Below, one piece after another: positions 24,667 through 33,725 of a stretch of DNA of 64,000 nucleotides. The stretch is taken from contig JAFEBS010000034.1 in NCBI GenBank assembly GCA_018242525.1, positions 1 through 64,000 on the forward strand, given 5' to 3'. The translations under genes and the position numbers were made by a program. Origin of the DNA: Planctomycetota bacterium. Lineage in GTDB: Bacteria > Planctomycetota > Planctomycetia > Planctomycetales > Planctomycetaceae. Numbering within the stretch: position 1 is the first letter of the stretch; every line of letters begins with the position of its first letter. The notes under the pieces are model-generated. The model saw only the letters and a program-made list of their open reading frames with translations, did not search any database and had not been told where the DNA came from.

Positions 24667-24978
24667 TTAGTAGCGCGATCCGCCACCGCCGCCGTACTTT
24701 CCGCCGCCGCTACGTCCGCCGCCGCGATCTTCACGAGGACGAGCTTCGTTGACGGTCAGGGCGCGACCATCGACGTCTTTGCCGTTCAGTGCCGCGATGG
24801 CGGACTTGCAGGCCTGATCATCACCCATTTCCACGAAGCCGAAGCCCTTGGAACGACCGGTATCACGGTCCATCACGATCTGGGCTGAACGGACTTCGCC
24901 AAACGGGGCGAACAAGGTCTCCAACGTTGCGTTGGTTGTACCGTATGTCAGGTTGCCCACATACAATTTTGTCGCCAT
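24667..24978 (-). CDS. Glycine-rich RRM RNA-binding protein
   Basis: A 103-aa protein with a single RNA recognition motif: RNP2 LYVGNL at residues 5-10 and RNP1 KGFGFVEM at 44-51. The tail is rich in Gly and Arg (RGGGRSGGGKYGGGGGSRY). This architecture is shared with cyanobacterial Rbp proteins and many planctomycete homologues, and is thought to act in RNA chaperoning or cold response; the role here is inferred. ATG 24978 has AAGGAAAA upstream. A strong hairpin terminator follows, so it is monocistronic. Upstream are 600 bases without a gene, room for a long leader. Confidence 0.92.
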   Translation of the reverse strand: MATKLYVGNLTYGTTNATLETLFAPFGEVRSAQIVMDRDTGRSKGFGFVEMGDDQACKSAIAALNGKDVDGRALTVNEARPREDRGGGRSGGGKYGGGGGSRY

Positions 24979-25585
24979 TCGATTTTCCTTCCCATGCCGT
25001 CCTGCTCAACCTGACGTCCTGACGAACCGGCCTGCGAGACGAGACATCACTTTTTGACCACCCGCAACTGCGCGGGGAGTACTCCTACCAGTCTCCGCAA
25101 ACGACACCGTTCACGGCTCAATCCAACCCTCATCAGTCTTGGAAATGCATGCATTTCGTCACCTGAATGCTCAGTCATCACTGCCCGTCGTACAAGCCTG
25201 AACTCGATGACCATTGCGGCAATGAGCGAAGAAAACGACTCCCGGGGAGAATCTGCTGGGGTCGTTCGGGTAGGAGAGGGGCCGAGGAGAACAAGTCTCG
25301 ATACGGGACACTCGGCACGGGAAACGATCAGAGCTGATTTTCTTGGCGAAAATCTTCTTCCATCAAATTATGACTCTACCAGATCAACGCCAGTTTCCAG
25401 ATGCCAAAATGCAAGAATCCGAGAAGATTCTGAAAGATGTCTGAAACAGGATCGGTGAGGCTGGATTCGGGCTACGGCTGTCGTTGATGCGTCCCCAACA
25501 TTATGATTTCACGGACAGATTGCCCGCTTTCGGGCGACATCCGTCTGAAAATATGTCTCGGATCCATTGGAGTTGGAAAAACGTC
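24979..25585. other. Divergent intergenic region between RRM gene and hemL
   Basis: No convincing gene. One plus-strand frame (25054-25458) has Ser/Arg-rich composition and no ribosome site. A small hairpin GATTTTC/GAAAATC lies at 25336-25354. The region must hold the promoters of both divergent genes. Its length on the RRM side is compatible with a long 5' leader, but no known riboswitch or thermometer motif was recognised. Confidence 0.4.
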
Positions 25586-26878
25586 ATGGCTTTGGTTCGC
25601 ACTCGCAGTCAGGCACATTTTGCCCGCGCTCAACAGGTCATTCCCGGGGGGGTGAACAGTCCCGCCCGAGCCTTTGGTGGAGTCAGTGGCACGCCCGTCA
25701 TCATGGACCGGGCCGACGGTGCTTATCTGTACGATATCGATGGAAACAGGTTCATCGACTACATCGGCTCCTGGGGGCCGCACATCCTTGGGCACCGGCA
25801 TCCTGACGTCCTGAATGCCATCCAGACCGCTCTGGAAAAGGGAACCAGCTTTGGGGCTCCGTGCGAACTGGAAACGGAACTCGCAGAACGGGTGATCGAC
25901 GCCGTCCCGTCGATCGAGCTGGTTCGCATGGTGAACTCGGGGACGGAAGCGACCATGAGTGCCATTCGCGTCGCCCGAGGATTCACCGGTCGCAATGTGC
26001 TGATCAAGTTTACCGGTTGTTATCACGGCCACGTGGACAGCCTGCTGGTGAAAGCCGGTAGTGGTGCATTGACTCTCGGCACGCCGTCCAGTCCTGGAAT
26101 ACCCGCCGGGTGTACAGCCGACACCCTGAGCCTGGAATACAACGACTGCCAGCAACTGGAAGAGACGTTTGCCAATCGCGGGAGTGAGATTGCCTGTGTG
26201 ATCCTGGAACCGGTGGTGGGAAACATGGGAGTCGTCATTCCGACTTCGGAATTCCTGTCGACACTTCGAACCCTGTGCGATCGACACGGAACGGTCCTGA
26301 TCTTCGACGAAGTCATGACCGGATTTCGAGTGGCGTTCGGAGGAGCTCAGGAGCGATTCCAGATTCGTCCGGACATGACGACACTCGGCAAGATCATCGG
26401 AGGCGGACTTCCCGTCGGAGCCTATGGCGGTCGGCGAGACATCATGAGCGTCGTCTCGCCCGCCGGTCCGGTGTACCAGGCGGGAACGCTGTCCGGTAAT
26501 CCCGTCGCCATGGCCAGCGGGATTGCCACGCTGAAGACCCTGAAGGCAACCAATCCGTATCCTCAACTGGAACAGGCCACCAGCCAATTGACGACGGGGT
26601 TGTCCGCCCTGGCGACCGCGGCCGGGATCCCGCACATGATCCCGCGCGTCGGCAGCATGTTCACATTGTTCTTCAATCCTGATGTCGTGACCAACCACGC
26701 GGTGGCGGTGAAGAGTGACACGGCCCGATTTGCCCGGTATTTTCATGCGATGCTGGAACGGGGCGTTTACCTGGCCTGCAGTCAGTACGAAGCCAACTTC
26801 GTGTCTGCGGCGCATTCGGAAGCCGATTTGAAATCGACGTTGAATGCAGCCGAAGAAGCGTTTGCCTTGATCCGTTAA
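25586..26878 (+). CDS. hemL: Glutamate-1-semialdehyde 2,1-aminomutase
   Basis: A 430-aa PLP enzyme converting glutamate-1-semialdehyde to 5-aminolevulinate, the C5 route of tetrapyrrole synthesis. Diagnostic blocks are QVIPGGVNSPARAFGGV, DYIGSWGPHILGHRHP, MVNSGTEATMSAIRVARG, GCYHGHVDSLLVKAGSG, and LIFDEVMTGFRVAFGG. The PLP lysine is in MTTLGKIIGGGLPVGAYGGR, followed by YQAGTLSGNPVAMASG. ATG 25586 gives the usual family length; the frame is open back to 25484, with an in-frame ATG at 25553. No other heme gene is adjacent. Confidence 0.96.
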   Translation: MALVRTRSQAHFARAQQVIPGGVNSPARAFGGVSGTPVIMDRADGAYLYDIDGNRFIDYIGSWGPHILGHRHPDVLNAIQTALEKGTSFGAPCELETELAERVIDAVPSIELVRMVNSGTEATMSAIRVARGFTGRNVLIKFTGCYHGHVDSLLVKAGSGALTLGTPSSPGIPAGCTADTLSLEYNDCQQLEETFANRGSEIACVILEPVVGNMGVVIPTSEFLSTLRTLCDRHGTVLIFDEVMTGFRVAFGGAQERFQIRPDMTTLGKIIGGGLPVGAYGGRRDIMSVVSPAGPVYQAGTLSGNPVAMASGIATLKTLKATNPYPQLEQATSQLTTGLSALATAAGIPHMIPRVGSMFTLFFNPDVVTNHAVAVKSDTARFARYFHAMLERGVYLACSQYEANFVSAAHSEADLKSTLNAAEEAFALIR

Positions 26879-26932
26879 GCCAGGTTCGATCAGCCCGCGA
26901 GAAGCTTCTGTCATTTGAGAGCGGAGTGCCGG

Positions 26933-28432
26933 ATGTCACCCTACGAACTCTATGTTACTCAGACGCGTCGCAATTTCCTAACCTCGTCGGCCAGTGGTCT
27001 CGGCCTGGCGGCCCTGGGAGGAATGCTGACCGGGGACGGCGTCCTGTCGCCGAAAACCGCGATGGCGGGAGTTCCGCTGGCCGCCACCAATCCCCTGGCC
27101 ATCAAACCGCCCCACTTCGCCCCCAAAGCAAAGAGTTGCATCTTCCTGTTTCAGGCGGGAGCGCCCTCACACCTGGATCTGTTTGATCCGAAACCCAAGT
27201 TGAATGAACTGGATGGTAAACCACTCCCCAAGGAGATGCTCGAAAAGGTGCGGTTTGCTTTCATCAAGAAGGAAACGGCCGTCCTGCTGGGCTCCGGGCG
27301 AACCTGGTCCAAGCATGGTGAATGCGGCATGGATTTCTCCGATTTCCTGCCGCATCTGTCCACCTGTGCAGATGACATCCTGATGGTTCGTTCGATGCAT
27401 TCCGAACAGTTCAATCACCACCCCGGTCAACTGCTGTTAAGCTGCGGACGTGCGACGTTCGGCCTGCCGACCATGGGCAGTTGGCTGACCTACGGCTTGG
27501 GGACCGAATCCCAGAACCTGCCCGGTTACGTGGTGCTGACGAGCGGACGTGGTTCCAGTGGCGGTGCCTCGCTGTGGTCGAGCGGTTTTCTGCCGTCGCA
27601 CTATGCCGGAGTTCTGTTCCGCAACAAGGGTGAACCGGTCCTGAATCTGAGCAACCCCGACGGGTTGCCCCCCGAATTGCAGCGACGCGGCCTGGATGTG
27701 CTGCGGACACTCAACGAAGATCGCCTGAGTGAAATGCACGATCCCGAGATCGCCAGCCGGATCGCCAGTTATGAACTTGCCTTCCGGATGCAATCCGCCG
27801 CCCCGGAACTGATTGATCTGGGCGGCGAGACGGCGTCCACGCTGGGGGCGTATGGAGTCGAGCGGGCGCAACATCCTCAGGCGACCGGACGAGGGAATGT
27901 CGACAATGCCCATCTGTCGTTCGCCCGCAATTGCCTGCTGGCCCGGCGGATGGTGGAACGCGGCGTCCGCTTCGTGAACATCATTTACGAAGCGTGGGAT
28001 CAGCACAGCAATCTTGACGCGGACCTGCGATACAACTCATGGGTTGTGGATCAACCGATCGCGGCACTGCTGAAGGATTTGAAGCAACGGGGGCTGCTGG
28101 AAAGCACGCTGGTGGTCTGGGGCGCCGAATTTGGCCGAACGCCGCTGGGAGAGAATCGTCCCAGCCGCGACCCGAACACGGGACGTGATCATCACCCCTA
28201 TTCATTCACCTTGTGGATGGCCGGAGGCGGGATCAAGGGAGGGCAGGTCTACGGCGAATCGGATGAAATCGGCTGGGGAGTAGCGAAGGATCCGGTCCAC
28301 GTCAACGACTTTCATGCGACGCTGCTGAATCTTTTCGGTCTGGATCATCTGAAGTTGACTCACCGTAACCAGGGTCGCGATTTCAGACTGACCGACGTCG
28401 CCGGCAAAGTGATCGACCGCTGGATCGCGTGA
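26933..28432 (+). CDS. Tat-exported DUF1501 protein, copy 2
   Basis: A 499-aa DUF1501 protein. The Tat signal is TRRNFLTSSASGLGLAALGG. Family blocks are KSCIFLFQAGAPSHLDLFDPKP, then HPGQLLLSCGRATFGLPTMG, NCLLARRMVERGVRFVNI, WDQHSN, and LLESTLVVWGAEFGRTPLGE with DHHPYSFTLWMAGGG. The full pattern is more complete than in the copy at 19634. These proteins are usually encoded next to PSD1-type cytochrome-like proteins, but none is adjacent here. Function is unproved. ATG 26933 has GGAG upstream; it follows hemL by 54 bases on the same strand. Confidence 0.92.
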   Translation: MSPYELYVTQTRRNFLTSSASGLGLAALGGMLTGDGVLSPKTAMAGVPLAATNPLAIKPPHFAPKAKSCIFLFQAGAPSHLDLFDPKPKLNELDGKPLPKEMLEKVRFAFIKKETAVLLGSGRTWSKHGECGMDFSDFLPHLSTCADDILMVRSMHSEQFNHHPGQLLLSCGRATFGLPTMGSWLTYGLGTESQNLPGYVVLTSGRGSSGGASLWSSGFLPSHYAGVLFRNKGEPVLNLSNPDGLPPELQRRGLDVLRTLNEDRLSEMHDPEIASRIASYELAFRMQSAAPELIDLGGETASTLGAYGVERAQHPQATGRGNVDNAHLSFARNCLLARRMVERGVRFVNIIYEAWDQHSNLDADLRYNSWVVDQPIAALLKDLKQRGLLESTLVVWGAEFGRTPLGENRPSRDPNTGRDHHPYSFTLWMAGGGIKGGQVYGESDEIGWGVAKDPVHVNDFHATLLNLFGLDHLKLTHRNQGRDFRLTDVAGKVIDRWIA

Positions 28433-28503
28433 TCGATTGGAACGCATCATGGTGGCGCGGGCTGCCATGGGGCGGCTTCCTCCGCGGACTGAGGCCAAAC
28501 CTG

Positions 28504-28866
28504 ATGAAACGCATCCTAATTGCTTCAGGAATTGTTTCTGCAATGGCAGGATGCGATCAGGCACCGCCGCCCAAAACGACGATTATCTCGGTCACGATTA
28601 CACAGGAGCAACGAGAGAAGTTATCCCCGTTGGTGCGGCAACTTCTCTCTGATGTCGAAACCGGAAAAGCCGCGGATGCAATTGCGTCGAATTACTCGGC
28701 AGTACTCAAAGAGGCTTCTGAGCGCAACGACTTCAAAACGTACACGGAATACGGTTTCATCCTGGACGGCCAAAGTGAGGCCGAAAGCCATCCCTACCTC
28801 GTTGTCCAAGTCGACAAGGAGAGTGGACGTATCAAGCGATGTGGGGTTGTCGAGCCCTGTTGGTAA
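28504..28866 (+). CDS. Small lipoprotein of unknown function
   Basis: A 120-aa protein with a lipoprotein signal: MKRILIASGIVSAMAGCDQ, with lipobox cysteine at 17. The mature part is helical (TQEQREKLSPLVRQLLSDVE) and ends with a strand-like segment LVVQVDKESGRIKRCGVV, with two more cysteines (CGVVEPC). No family is recognised. ATG 28504 starts the signal; the open frame overlaps the DUF1501 stop by 4 bases if extended, but that extension has no coding look. It probably shares the DUF1501 transcript. Confidence 0.65.
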   Translation: MKRILIASGIVSAMAGCDQAPPPKTTIISVTITQEQREKLSPLVRQLLSDVETGKAADAIASNYSAVLKEASERNDFKTYTEYGFILDGQSEAESHPYLVVQVDKESGRIKRCGVVEPCW

Positions 28867-28900
28867 TCTGCGATCCGCTTTCGCGGGCTGCCAGGTGGAC

Positions 28901-30214
28901 TCACATCGAAATCCGGCGCGGGCGTCGAACAACGATCGCCTGACTGAGGATCTGTGATCCGATCGCCGCCAGGCCCAGATTCTGCAAACAGAAACGGGCA
29001 AAGTTGGCGCACGGGATTTCCAGGACCGACGGAAAACGGTCACCCAGCACCGTGGCCAGCGCGACCAACCCCACGGGGAAAATCGACATCACACTGACAG
29101 CGACGCCCATCCCCAGGATCATCCAGCGCGGATTGCCAGGTTCGGCGATGTAGACCATTGATAGCGGCAACGTGGCCAGCAGCATTCCCAGGCTGGGCAG
29201 CAGGCACATCGGAATCCAGATCGACGTGATCAGGAACATCAGTGCCACGGACAATGAACTGGCCACCAGCAGTGTCGTCTTCTTTTCGTCGTCACTGAGT
29301 GCAAGCCGGCCAAACCGGTTGGTGGACAACACCAGATTGAACAGCGGATTTCCGAGCCAGGTTGAGACGGCAAAAATCACGTAGGCGATCAGGATCGGCG
29401 TGATGAACGGAGCCAACTGAGGTTGCCGCTGGGCCACCCCGGACAGCATGCGGAACAACAGGAATGCGCCAATCATGAGTGCAAAGGCGTATTTCTGATT
29501 CAGCTTCTGTGCCCACAGGAAGTAACGTAGGATTGGCCGATAGAGGAAGTGCTGTGCCTTGAGAGCAGTGATGATCCCCAGCCTGGCGTGTTCCAGGTTC
29601 GGCTCCAACCGCAGCGCTTCGCGAAAGTGAACCATCGCGTCGTTGTAGCGACCCTGTTCGATCAGGGACCAACCGAGGTTGGCATGAGTCCACGCGTCAT
29701 CGGGATCCCGCTGGAGGGCTCCGTGTAACGTGTCTGATGCCTCCACCCGTCGCCCCAGTCGGATCAGGGCGATCGAACGCAGGTTGGCACAGTCATCGTC
29801 GGCGGGATCGACCAGCAATCCCAGTTCCGCAGAATCCAGCCCCTGCTGCCACTGCTGTCGCTGCAGGTGGATCCTGGCCAACTGTGCGAAGTACATCGAC
29901 GAGGACTGATCCAGTCCGATCGCTTCGCGAATTTCTGCTTCGGCCTCGGGAAGGCAATTGGCGTTGGCCAGGACCACCGACAGGACGTAGTGCGAGAACG
30001 GTTGATCGGGGGCCAGACCCACTGCCGTCCGAGCCTCGTCGTGCGCTTCCTGATGGCGGTCTGCGTGCGACAGGCACAATGCCAACTGGGCGTGAGCGAA
30101 GTCACTTTCGGGATGGTCTGCCAGGTACAGGCGCAGTTCTTCCTCGGCCCGGTCGATTCGCCCCTGGCGCAACAGAAGCCAGATGCGTTGCTGGATTGCT
30201 TCGTGTTCGTTCAT
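28901..30214 (-). CDS. TPR protein with C-terminal membrane domain
   Basis: A 437-aa protein. About residues 1-215 are tandem TPR helices (LLLRQGRIDRAEEELRLYL, LAHADRHQEAHDEARTAV-type units, and DDAWTHANLGWSLIEQGRYN). Residues ~235-420 hold several hydrophobic segments (YAFALMIGAFLLFRML, FITPILIAYVIFAVSTWLG, TLLVASSLSVALMFLITSIW, LPSLGMLLATLPLSMVYIA, VAVSVMSIFPVGLVALATVL). The ATG overlaps the stop of the AAA+ gene as ATGA (30211-30214), so translation is coupled and the two products likely act together, perhaps with this protein anchoring the ATPase to the membrane. Function is unknown. Confidence 0.8.
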   Translation of the reverse strand: MNEHEAIQQRIWLLLRQGRIDRAEEELRLYLADHPESDFAHAQLALCLSHADRHQEAHDEARTAVGLAPDQPFSHYVLSVVLANANCLPEAEAEIREAIGLDQSSSMYFAQLARIHLQRQQWQQGLDSAELGLLVDPADDDCANLRSIALIRLGRRVEASDTLHGALQRDPDDAWTHANLGWSLIEQGRYNDAMVHFREALRLEPNLEHARLGIITALKAQHFLYRPILRYFLWAQKLNQKYAFALMIGAFLLFRMLSGVAQRQPQLAPFITPILIAYVIFAVSTWLGNPLFNLVLSTNRFGRLALSDDEKKTTLLVASSLSVALMFLITSIWIPMCLLPSLGMLLATLPLSMVYIAEPGNPRWMILGMGVAVSVMSIFPVGLVALATVLGDRFPSVLEIPCANFARFCLQNLGLAAIGSQILSQAIVVRRPRRISM

Positions 30215-31557
30215 GAGAGTTTCAGGTACTTCAGGACATCGTCATAGATGCCCCCCTGATTGGAGTAGAGTGCATAATTGCGGGCCGAGGCGAACCATTC
30301 GCGGGTGGACGGTTTCAAACCTTTGGCGGCGTCGAGCAGATCCCGCGTCTGCAGCGGGACAGGTTTGCCGGTCTTCATCGCGTCGCGCAATCGATGCTCG
30401 ATGGCGGCGTCGACAATCGCCTTCATGTCCGCGCCAGAGAATTGATCGCACTTGCGCGCGACAGAAGTGAAGTCGAGGTTTTCCTGGGGCTTGCCTGCAC
30501 AATGCAATCGCAGGACGGCGGCCCGTCCGGCTTCATCGGGTGGCGGCACAAACAGGATGCGATCGAAACGGCCCGGTCGACGAAACGCCGGGTCGACATG
30601 CCAGGGAGCGTTGGTCGCGGCCAGGATCAGCACACCTTCGTTCGAACTGCTGACTCCGTCCATTTCCGACAGGAATTGATTGATCAGTTGACGACCACTG
30701 CCGCTGATCATGTCACTGCGTCGTCCCCCCAGCGCATCGACCTCGTCAAAGAACAGGACGCAGGGGCGGTTCCGGCGGGCCTGCTCGAAGACCTCGTGCA
30801 GGTTTCGTTCGCTTTTGCCGATCCACATGTCCAGGACATCGTTGATGCCGACAGCGATGAATCCGGCACCGATTTCTCCGGCCGTGGCCCGTGCCAGATA
30901 GGTCTTGCCGCAACCGGGCGGACCATACATCAGGATTCCTCCGCCGGCCGTCTTGCCATAGGCCTTGTAAAGTTCGGGGTGCTTCAGTGGATACAGGATC
31001 TTCAGACTGATCTCTTCCTTGACCGCATCCATCCCACCGATTTCGGAAAACGTCAGCTTGGGACGCTCGACCTCCGGCCCAACCGGGGAATCTTCTGCTT
31101 CCCAACCCTGTCGCAATCGTCCTTCGACCACGGGACTTGAATCAGGATCCTCAGTGACACCCAGAGTCCGACCAAGTTCCTCGTCGGCCACATCGGGATC
31201 GAGTTCCAGGCCGAGTTTGTATTGTGCGACCGCTCGCGGGACATCTCCTTCCCGAAACAGCAACCGGGCATACAGCACGTGTGCCGCGGCGGGAGCGTCC
31301 GGCTTTTTGGTCAGGCTCTCGACAATGACCAGCGCCTGGCTGTTCTTGTCCTGTTGCATGTAAACCTGTGCCAGAGTAAACGTGACCTGCGGATGGTGCG
31401 GCGACCGCGTCAACGCCTCGCGAAGTTCCAATTCCGCTTCCGGAAACCGGCCCAAATTGCAATACGCCCGCGCCAATTGAATTCGCAGCGGCACATTGTC
31501 AGGCGAAACTTCCAGGGCCGATTTCAAGCCCGCGATCAATTCGTCACGTTCGGACAT
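30211..31557 (-). CDS. TPR-AAA+ ATPase fusion
   Basis: A 448-aa protein with TPR repeats at about residues 1-125 (AYCNLGRFPEAELELREALT, VLYARLLFREGDVPRAVAQY) and a classical AAA module of the CDC48/FtsH/katanin type. Key motifs are FSEIGGMDAVKEEI, Walker A GPPGCGKT at 212-219, Walker B CVLFFDEVDALGG, sensor 1 ILAATNAPW, and arginine fingers in FRRPGRFDRILF. It should remodel or extract proteins using ATP, with the TPR part selecting clients. Unlike FtsH it has no protease domain or membrane anchor, which may be supplied by the partner encoded immediately downstream with a 4-base overlap. ATG 31557 begins the first TPR helix. Confidence 0.9.
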   Translation of the reverse strand: MSERDELIAGLKSALEVSPDNVPLRIQLARAYCNLGRFPEAELELREALTRSPHHPQVTFTLAQVYMQQDKNSQALVIVESLTKKPDAPAAAHVLYARLLFREGDVPRAVAQYKLGLELDPDVADEELGRTLGVTEDPDSSPVVEGRLRQGWEAEDSPVGPEVERPKLTFSEIGGMDAVKEEISLKILYPLKHPELYKAYGKTAGGGILMYGPPGCGKTYLARATAGEIGAGFIAVGINDVLDMWIGKSERNLHEVFEQARRNRPCVLFFDEVDALGGRRSDMISGSGRQLINQFLSEMDGVSSSNEGVLILAATNAPWHVDPAFRRPGRFDRILFVPPPDEAGRAAVLRLHCAGKPQENLDFTSVARKCDQFSGADMKAIVDAAIEHRLRDAMKTGKPVPLQTRDLLDAAKGLKPSTREWFASARNYALYSNQGGIYDDVLKYLKLS

Positions 31558-31685
31558 CTTCTACCTGGTTCAGGAACGGCAGGGTCAGGGAGGTTGTTCG
31601 ACGGGATTCTACGCGGAAGCCGGGAAAAAGTCGCAGGTCCCTTTGCAAATTGTGACTCGGCCTCCGTGTCGCACCGATCCCTTCA

Positions 31686-31843
31686 AATTGGCCAGGGCGA
31701 TCGCCCTTTTTTAATTGGGAATCGGGTGCCACGGTTATGGAGTCCTCGACATGGCCGTGCCGATTGAGCACTCGCACGGCTTTCCCGAAGACGGTAAGAC
31801 CGTGGCACCCCCCCCAAAAAAAAGGCGATGGCCCTGGCCAATT
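31686..31843. repeat. Dispersed repeat family C, copy 1
   Basis: A ~158-base element with 20-base terminal inverted repeats, AATTGGCCAGGGCGATCGCC at 31686 and GGCGATGGCCCTGGCCAATT at 31824, with one mismatch. An internal palindrome family, GGTGCCACGG / CCGTGGCACC, also occurs. The inverted copy is at 51974-52136. It lies in the 378-base gene-free stretch 31558-31935. Confidence 0.8.
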
Positions 31844-31935
31844 GGCTGTCCCGAATATGTCAGCGGGATCCGATCCCGTATACTGGCGGTGTCACAGTCC
31901 TCTTTTGGCGATCCCTTTTACCGCGATGAAGTCAC

Positions 31936-32682
31936 ATGAAATATGTCCCTTGGATTCTGGTGTTGCTGCTTGGTGCCCCCACGCTGACGCGTGCCGCCGA
32001 TCCTGGTCCGAAGTTGGGGACCCTGCCGGCCGGCAGAGTCTTGTTTCTGGGGAACAGCATCACGTTGCACGGCCCCGCACCGGCAATCGGTTGGACAGGA
32101 AACTGGGGGATGGCGGCGAGCGCCATGGACAAAGATTACGTCCATATTGTGACCGCCGAAATCGCGAAGTCCACGGGTGTGAAACCCGAAACCAGGGTGC
32201 GTAACATCGCGGATTTCGAACGAGGATACGAGGCATTTGACATTACCAGTCAGTTCAAAGCCGAGTTTGACTTCAAGGCGGACCTGATCATCATCGCAAT
32301 CGGCGAGAATGTGGCCGAGCCCACCACCGAGACTGCTCGCGCCAGCTATCAGGCAGCGCTGGGACGTCTAATTTCGACATTCCAGCAACACGGACATCCC
32401 ACAGTTTTTGCACGCAGTTCGTTCTGGCCGAATGCCTCCAAGGACGAGATCCTGCACAAGGCGAGTGCCGACGCCGGGGCGACGTTCATTGATCTCTCAA
32501 AACTCGGCCACGACGCGTCCAACGCGGCGAGTGCGGAGCGAAAGATCGAACACGCCGGTGTGGCCGCTCATCCCGGTGACAAGGGGATGCGCGCGATCGC
32601 CGACGAAATCATCGGGGCGATCAAACGGCAGGCTGGTCTGGTCAACGAGGAAAAGGATGGACGCCAGCCGGTGAAGCCCTGA
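31936..32682 (+). CDS. Exported SGNH/GDSL hydrolase
   Basis: A 248-aa secreted esterase-type protein. Signal peptide MKYVPWILVLLLGAPTLTRA. SGNH blocks: block I RVLFLGNSITLHG with catalytic Ser, block III-like IIIAIGENVAEP (Gly-Glu-Asn), and block V HPGDKGM with the His, preceded by the acid residue. The family includes carbohydrate acetylesterases and acyl hydrolases; the substrate is unknown. The predicted ATG 31936 starts the signal peptide. It stands alone, preceded by repeat family C. Confidence 0.85.
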   Translation: MKYVPWILVLLLGAPTLTRAADPGPKLGTLPAGRVLFLGNSITLHGPAPAIGWTGNWGMAASAMDKDYVHIVTAEIAKSTGVKPETRVRNIADFERGYEAFDITSQFKAEFDFKADLIIIAIGENVAEPTTETARASYQAALGRLISTFQQHGHPTVFARSSFWPNASKDEILHKASADAGATFIDLSKLGHDASNAASAERKIEHAGVAAHPGDKGMRAIADEIIGAIKRQAGLVNEEKDGRQPVKP

Positions 32683-32844
32683 TGGCATGATATCGAGCGT
32701 GGCCAGCGGTGTTCTGGTCTACTCCGGTCGTTGCTGACCTCGCGAGCATGCGAGGCGTTTGCTGGCGACGTCCGAAGTCTCACGACTTCGGCTACATGGT
32801 TACGAGGCCAGCAGCAATGAGGTCCTATTATGCCGTTGGTGCGA

Positions 32845-33600
32845 CTATTTGGCGGTTTCTTTTGCGTCGGATGGTCGGTCGGCGTCGCTGGGTTCTGGTG
32901 GTGACTCGACCGGAGTCTCATCAGGCAGGCGGCGAAGAACATGATTCGTCGAGCCGTCCCAGGCGCGCATTTCGACCTGGTGGTTCTCAACGCAGTCCAG
33001 CAGGTATTCGTAGCGGCTTCCCCAGGTATCCATCAGAGATTTGGCCTGCCGCGTCGGTTTGCCGTCGACGATGTCAATGAAGACTCGAGCTCCGTCGAGG
33101 GACCATTTCATGTCAAAGTCGAGTCGTTTGCCATACAGCAGTCTGCCGGCGAAATCCAGTTCCAATTCCATCCGAGCCGTGCCGTCGTCGTTCAGCGTCA
33201 GGATTCGCTTTCCATAGAACTGATCCTGCCAGCGGCCGAGTAACTGGCTGCGATCCACTTCGCTCAGCTTCGGCTGCAGGACGCGTTCGTCGGCAGTGGT
33301 CGTTGTGGCCGTATCGGCCGTATTGGCCGTTTGAAAAACGGTCGACGGTGCGGTGTCCTGTTTCGGGGAAGGATCCGTCAATGACGATGGTTCCTGTGCC
33401 GCCGCGGCATTCGACTTGAGAGAAGTTGTGGAATTGTCGTCGGCCCGGAGTGATACGGTTGCCGGTCGACTGGCAGAGGGGTTTTCCACCGCAAGTGATG
33501 TCGGGGACCAGTTACAACCGGACAGACTGCCGACCAGCAGTACCATTGACAGGCCGCCATCGGCCCAGTTCCTGCGGACGATGCGAAGGGAGGATTTCAT
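32845..33600 (-). CDS. Lipoprotein of unknown function
   Basis: A 251-aa protein with lipoprotein signal (GGLSMVLLVGSLSGC, cysteine near residue 29). A Ser/Thr/Ala-rich linker (~residues 35-115) follows, then a compact beta-rich domain: LLGRWQDQFYGKRILTLNDD, MELELDFAGRLLYGKRLDFD, KWSLDGARVFIDIVDG. This pattern resembles small lipocalin-like domains that measure or bind, but I cannot name the family. The tail is acidic and proline-rich. ATG 33600 is preferred over TTG 33609. The repeat-built lipoprotein gene 33726-35639 lies upstream on the same strand. Confidence 0.65.
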   Translation of the reverse strand: MKSSLRIVRRNWADGGLSMVLLVGSLSGCNWSPTSLAVENPSASRPATVSLRADDNSTTSLKSNAAAAQEPSSLTDPSPKQDTAPSTVFQTANTADTATTTTADERVLQPKLSEVDRSQLLGRWQDQFYGKRILTLNDDGTARMELELDFAGRLLYGKRLDFDMKWSLDGARVFIDIVDGKPTRQAKSLMDTWGSRYEYLLDCVENHQVEMRAWDGSTNHVLRRLPDETPVESPPEPSDADRPSDAKETAK

Positions 33601-33725
33601 TTCAACCAACTCGGGGACATTTCGATTCAGACCAAGTTAGTGACCAGTATTCTCGTTTTCAGGCGCGACGGTCAATCCCAAGACTCAACGGAGCCTGTGC
33701 CGCATGTGAACGGCGTGTTGCTGGC

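Noticed and set aside
25054..25458. 134-aa frame between the RRM gene and hemL
   Set aside because: Ser/Arg-rich composition, no ribosome site and no recognisable fold; treated as non-coding.
25472..26914. 480-aa frame antisense to hemL
   Set aside because: Shadow of hemL with no protein-like motif; the composition matches reverse-complement reading of the real gene.
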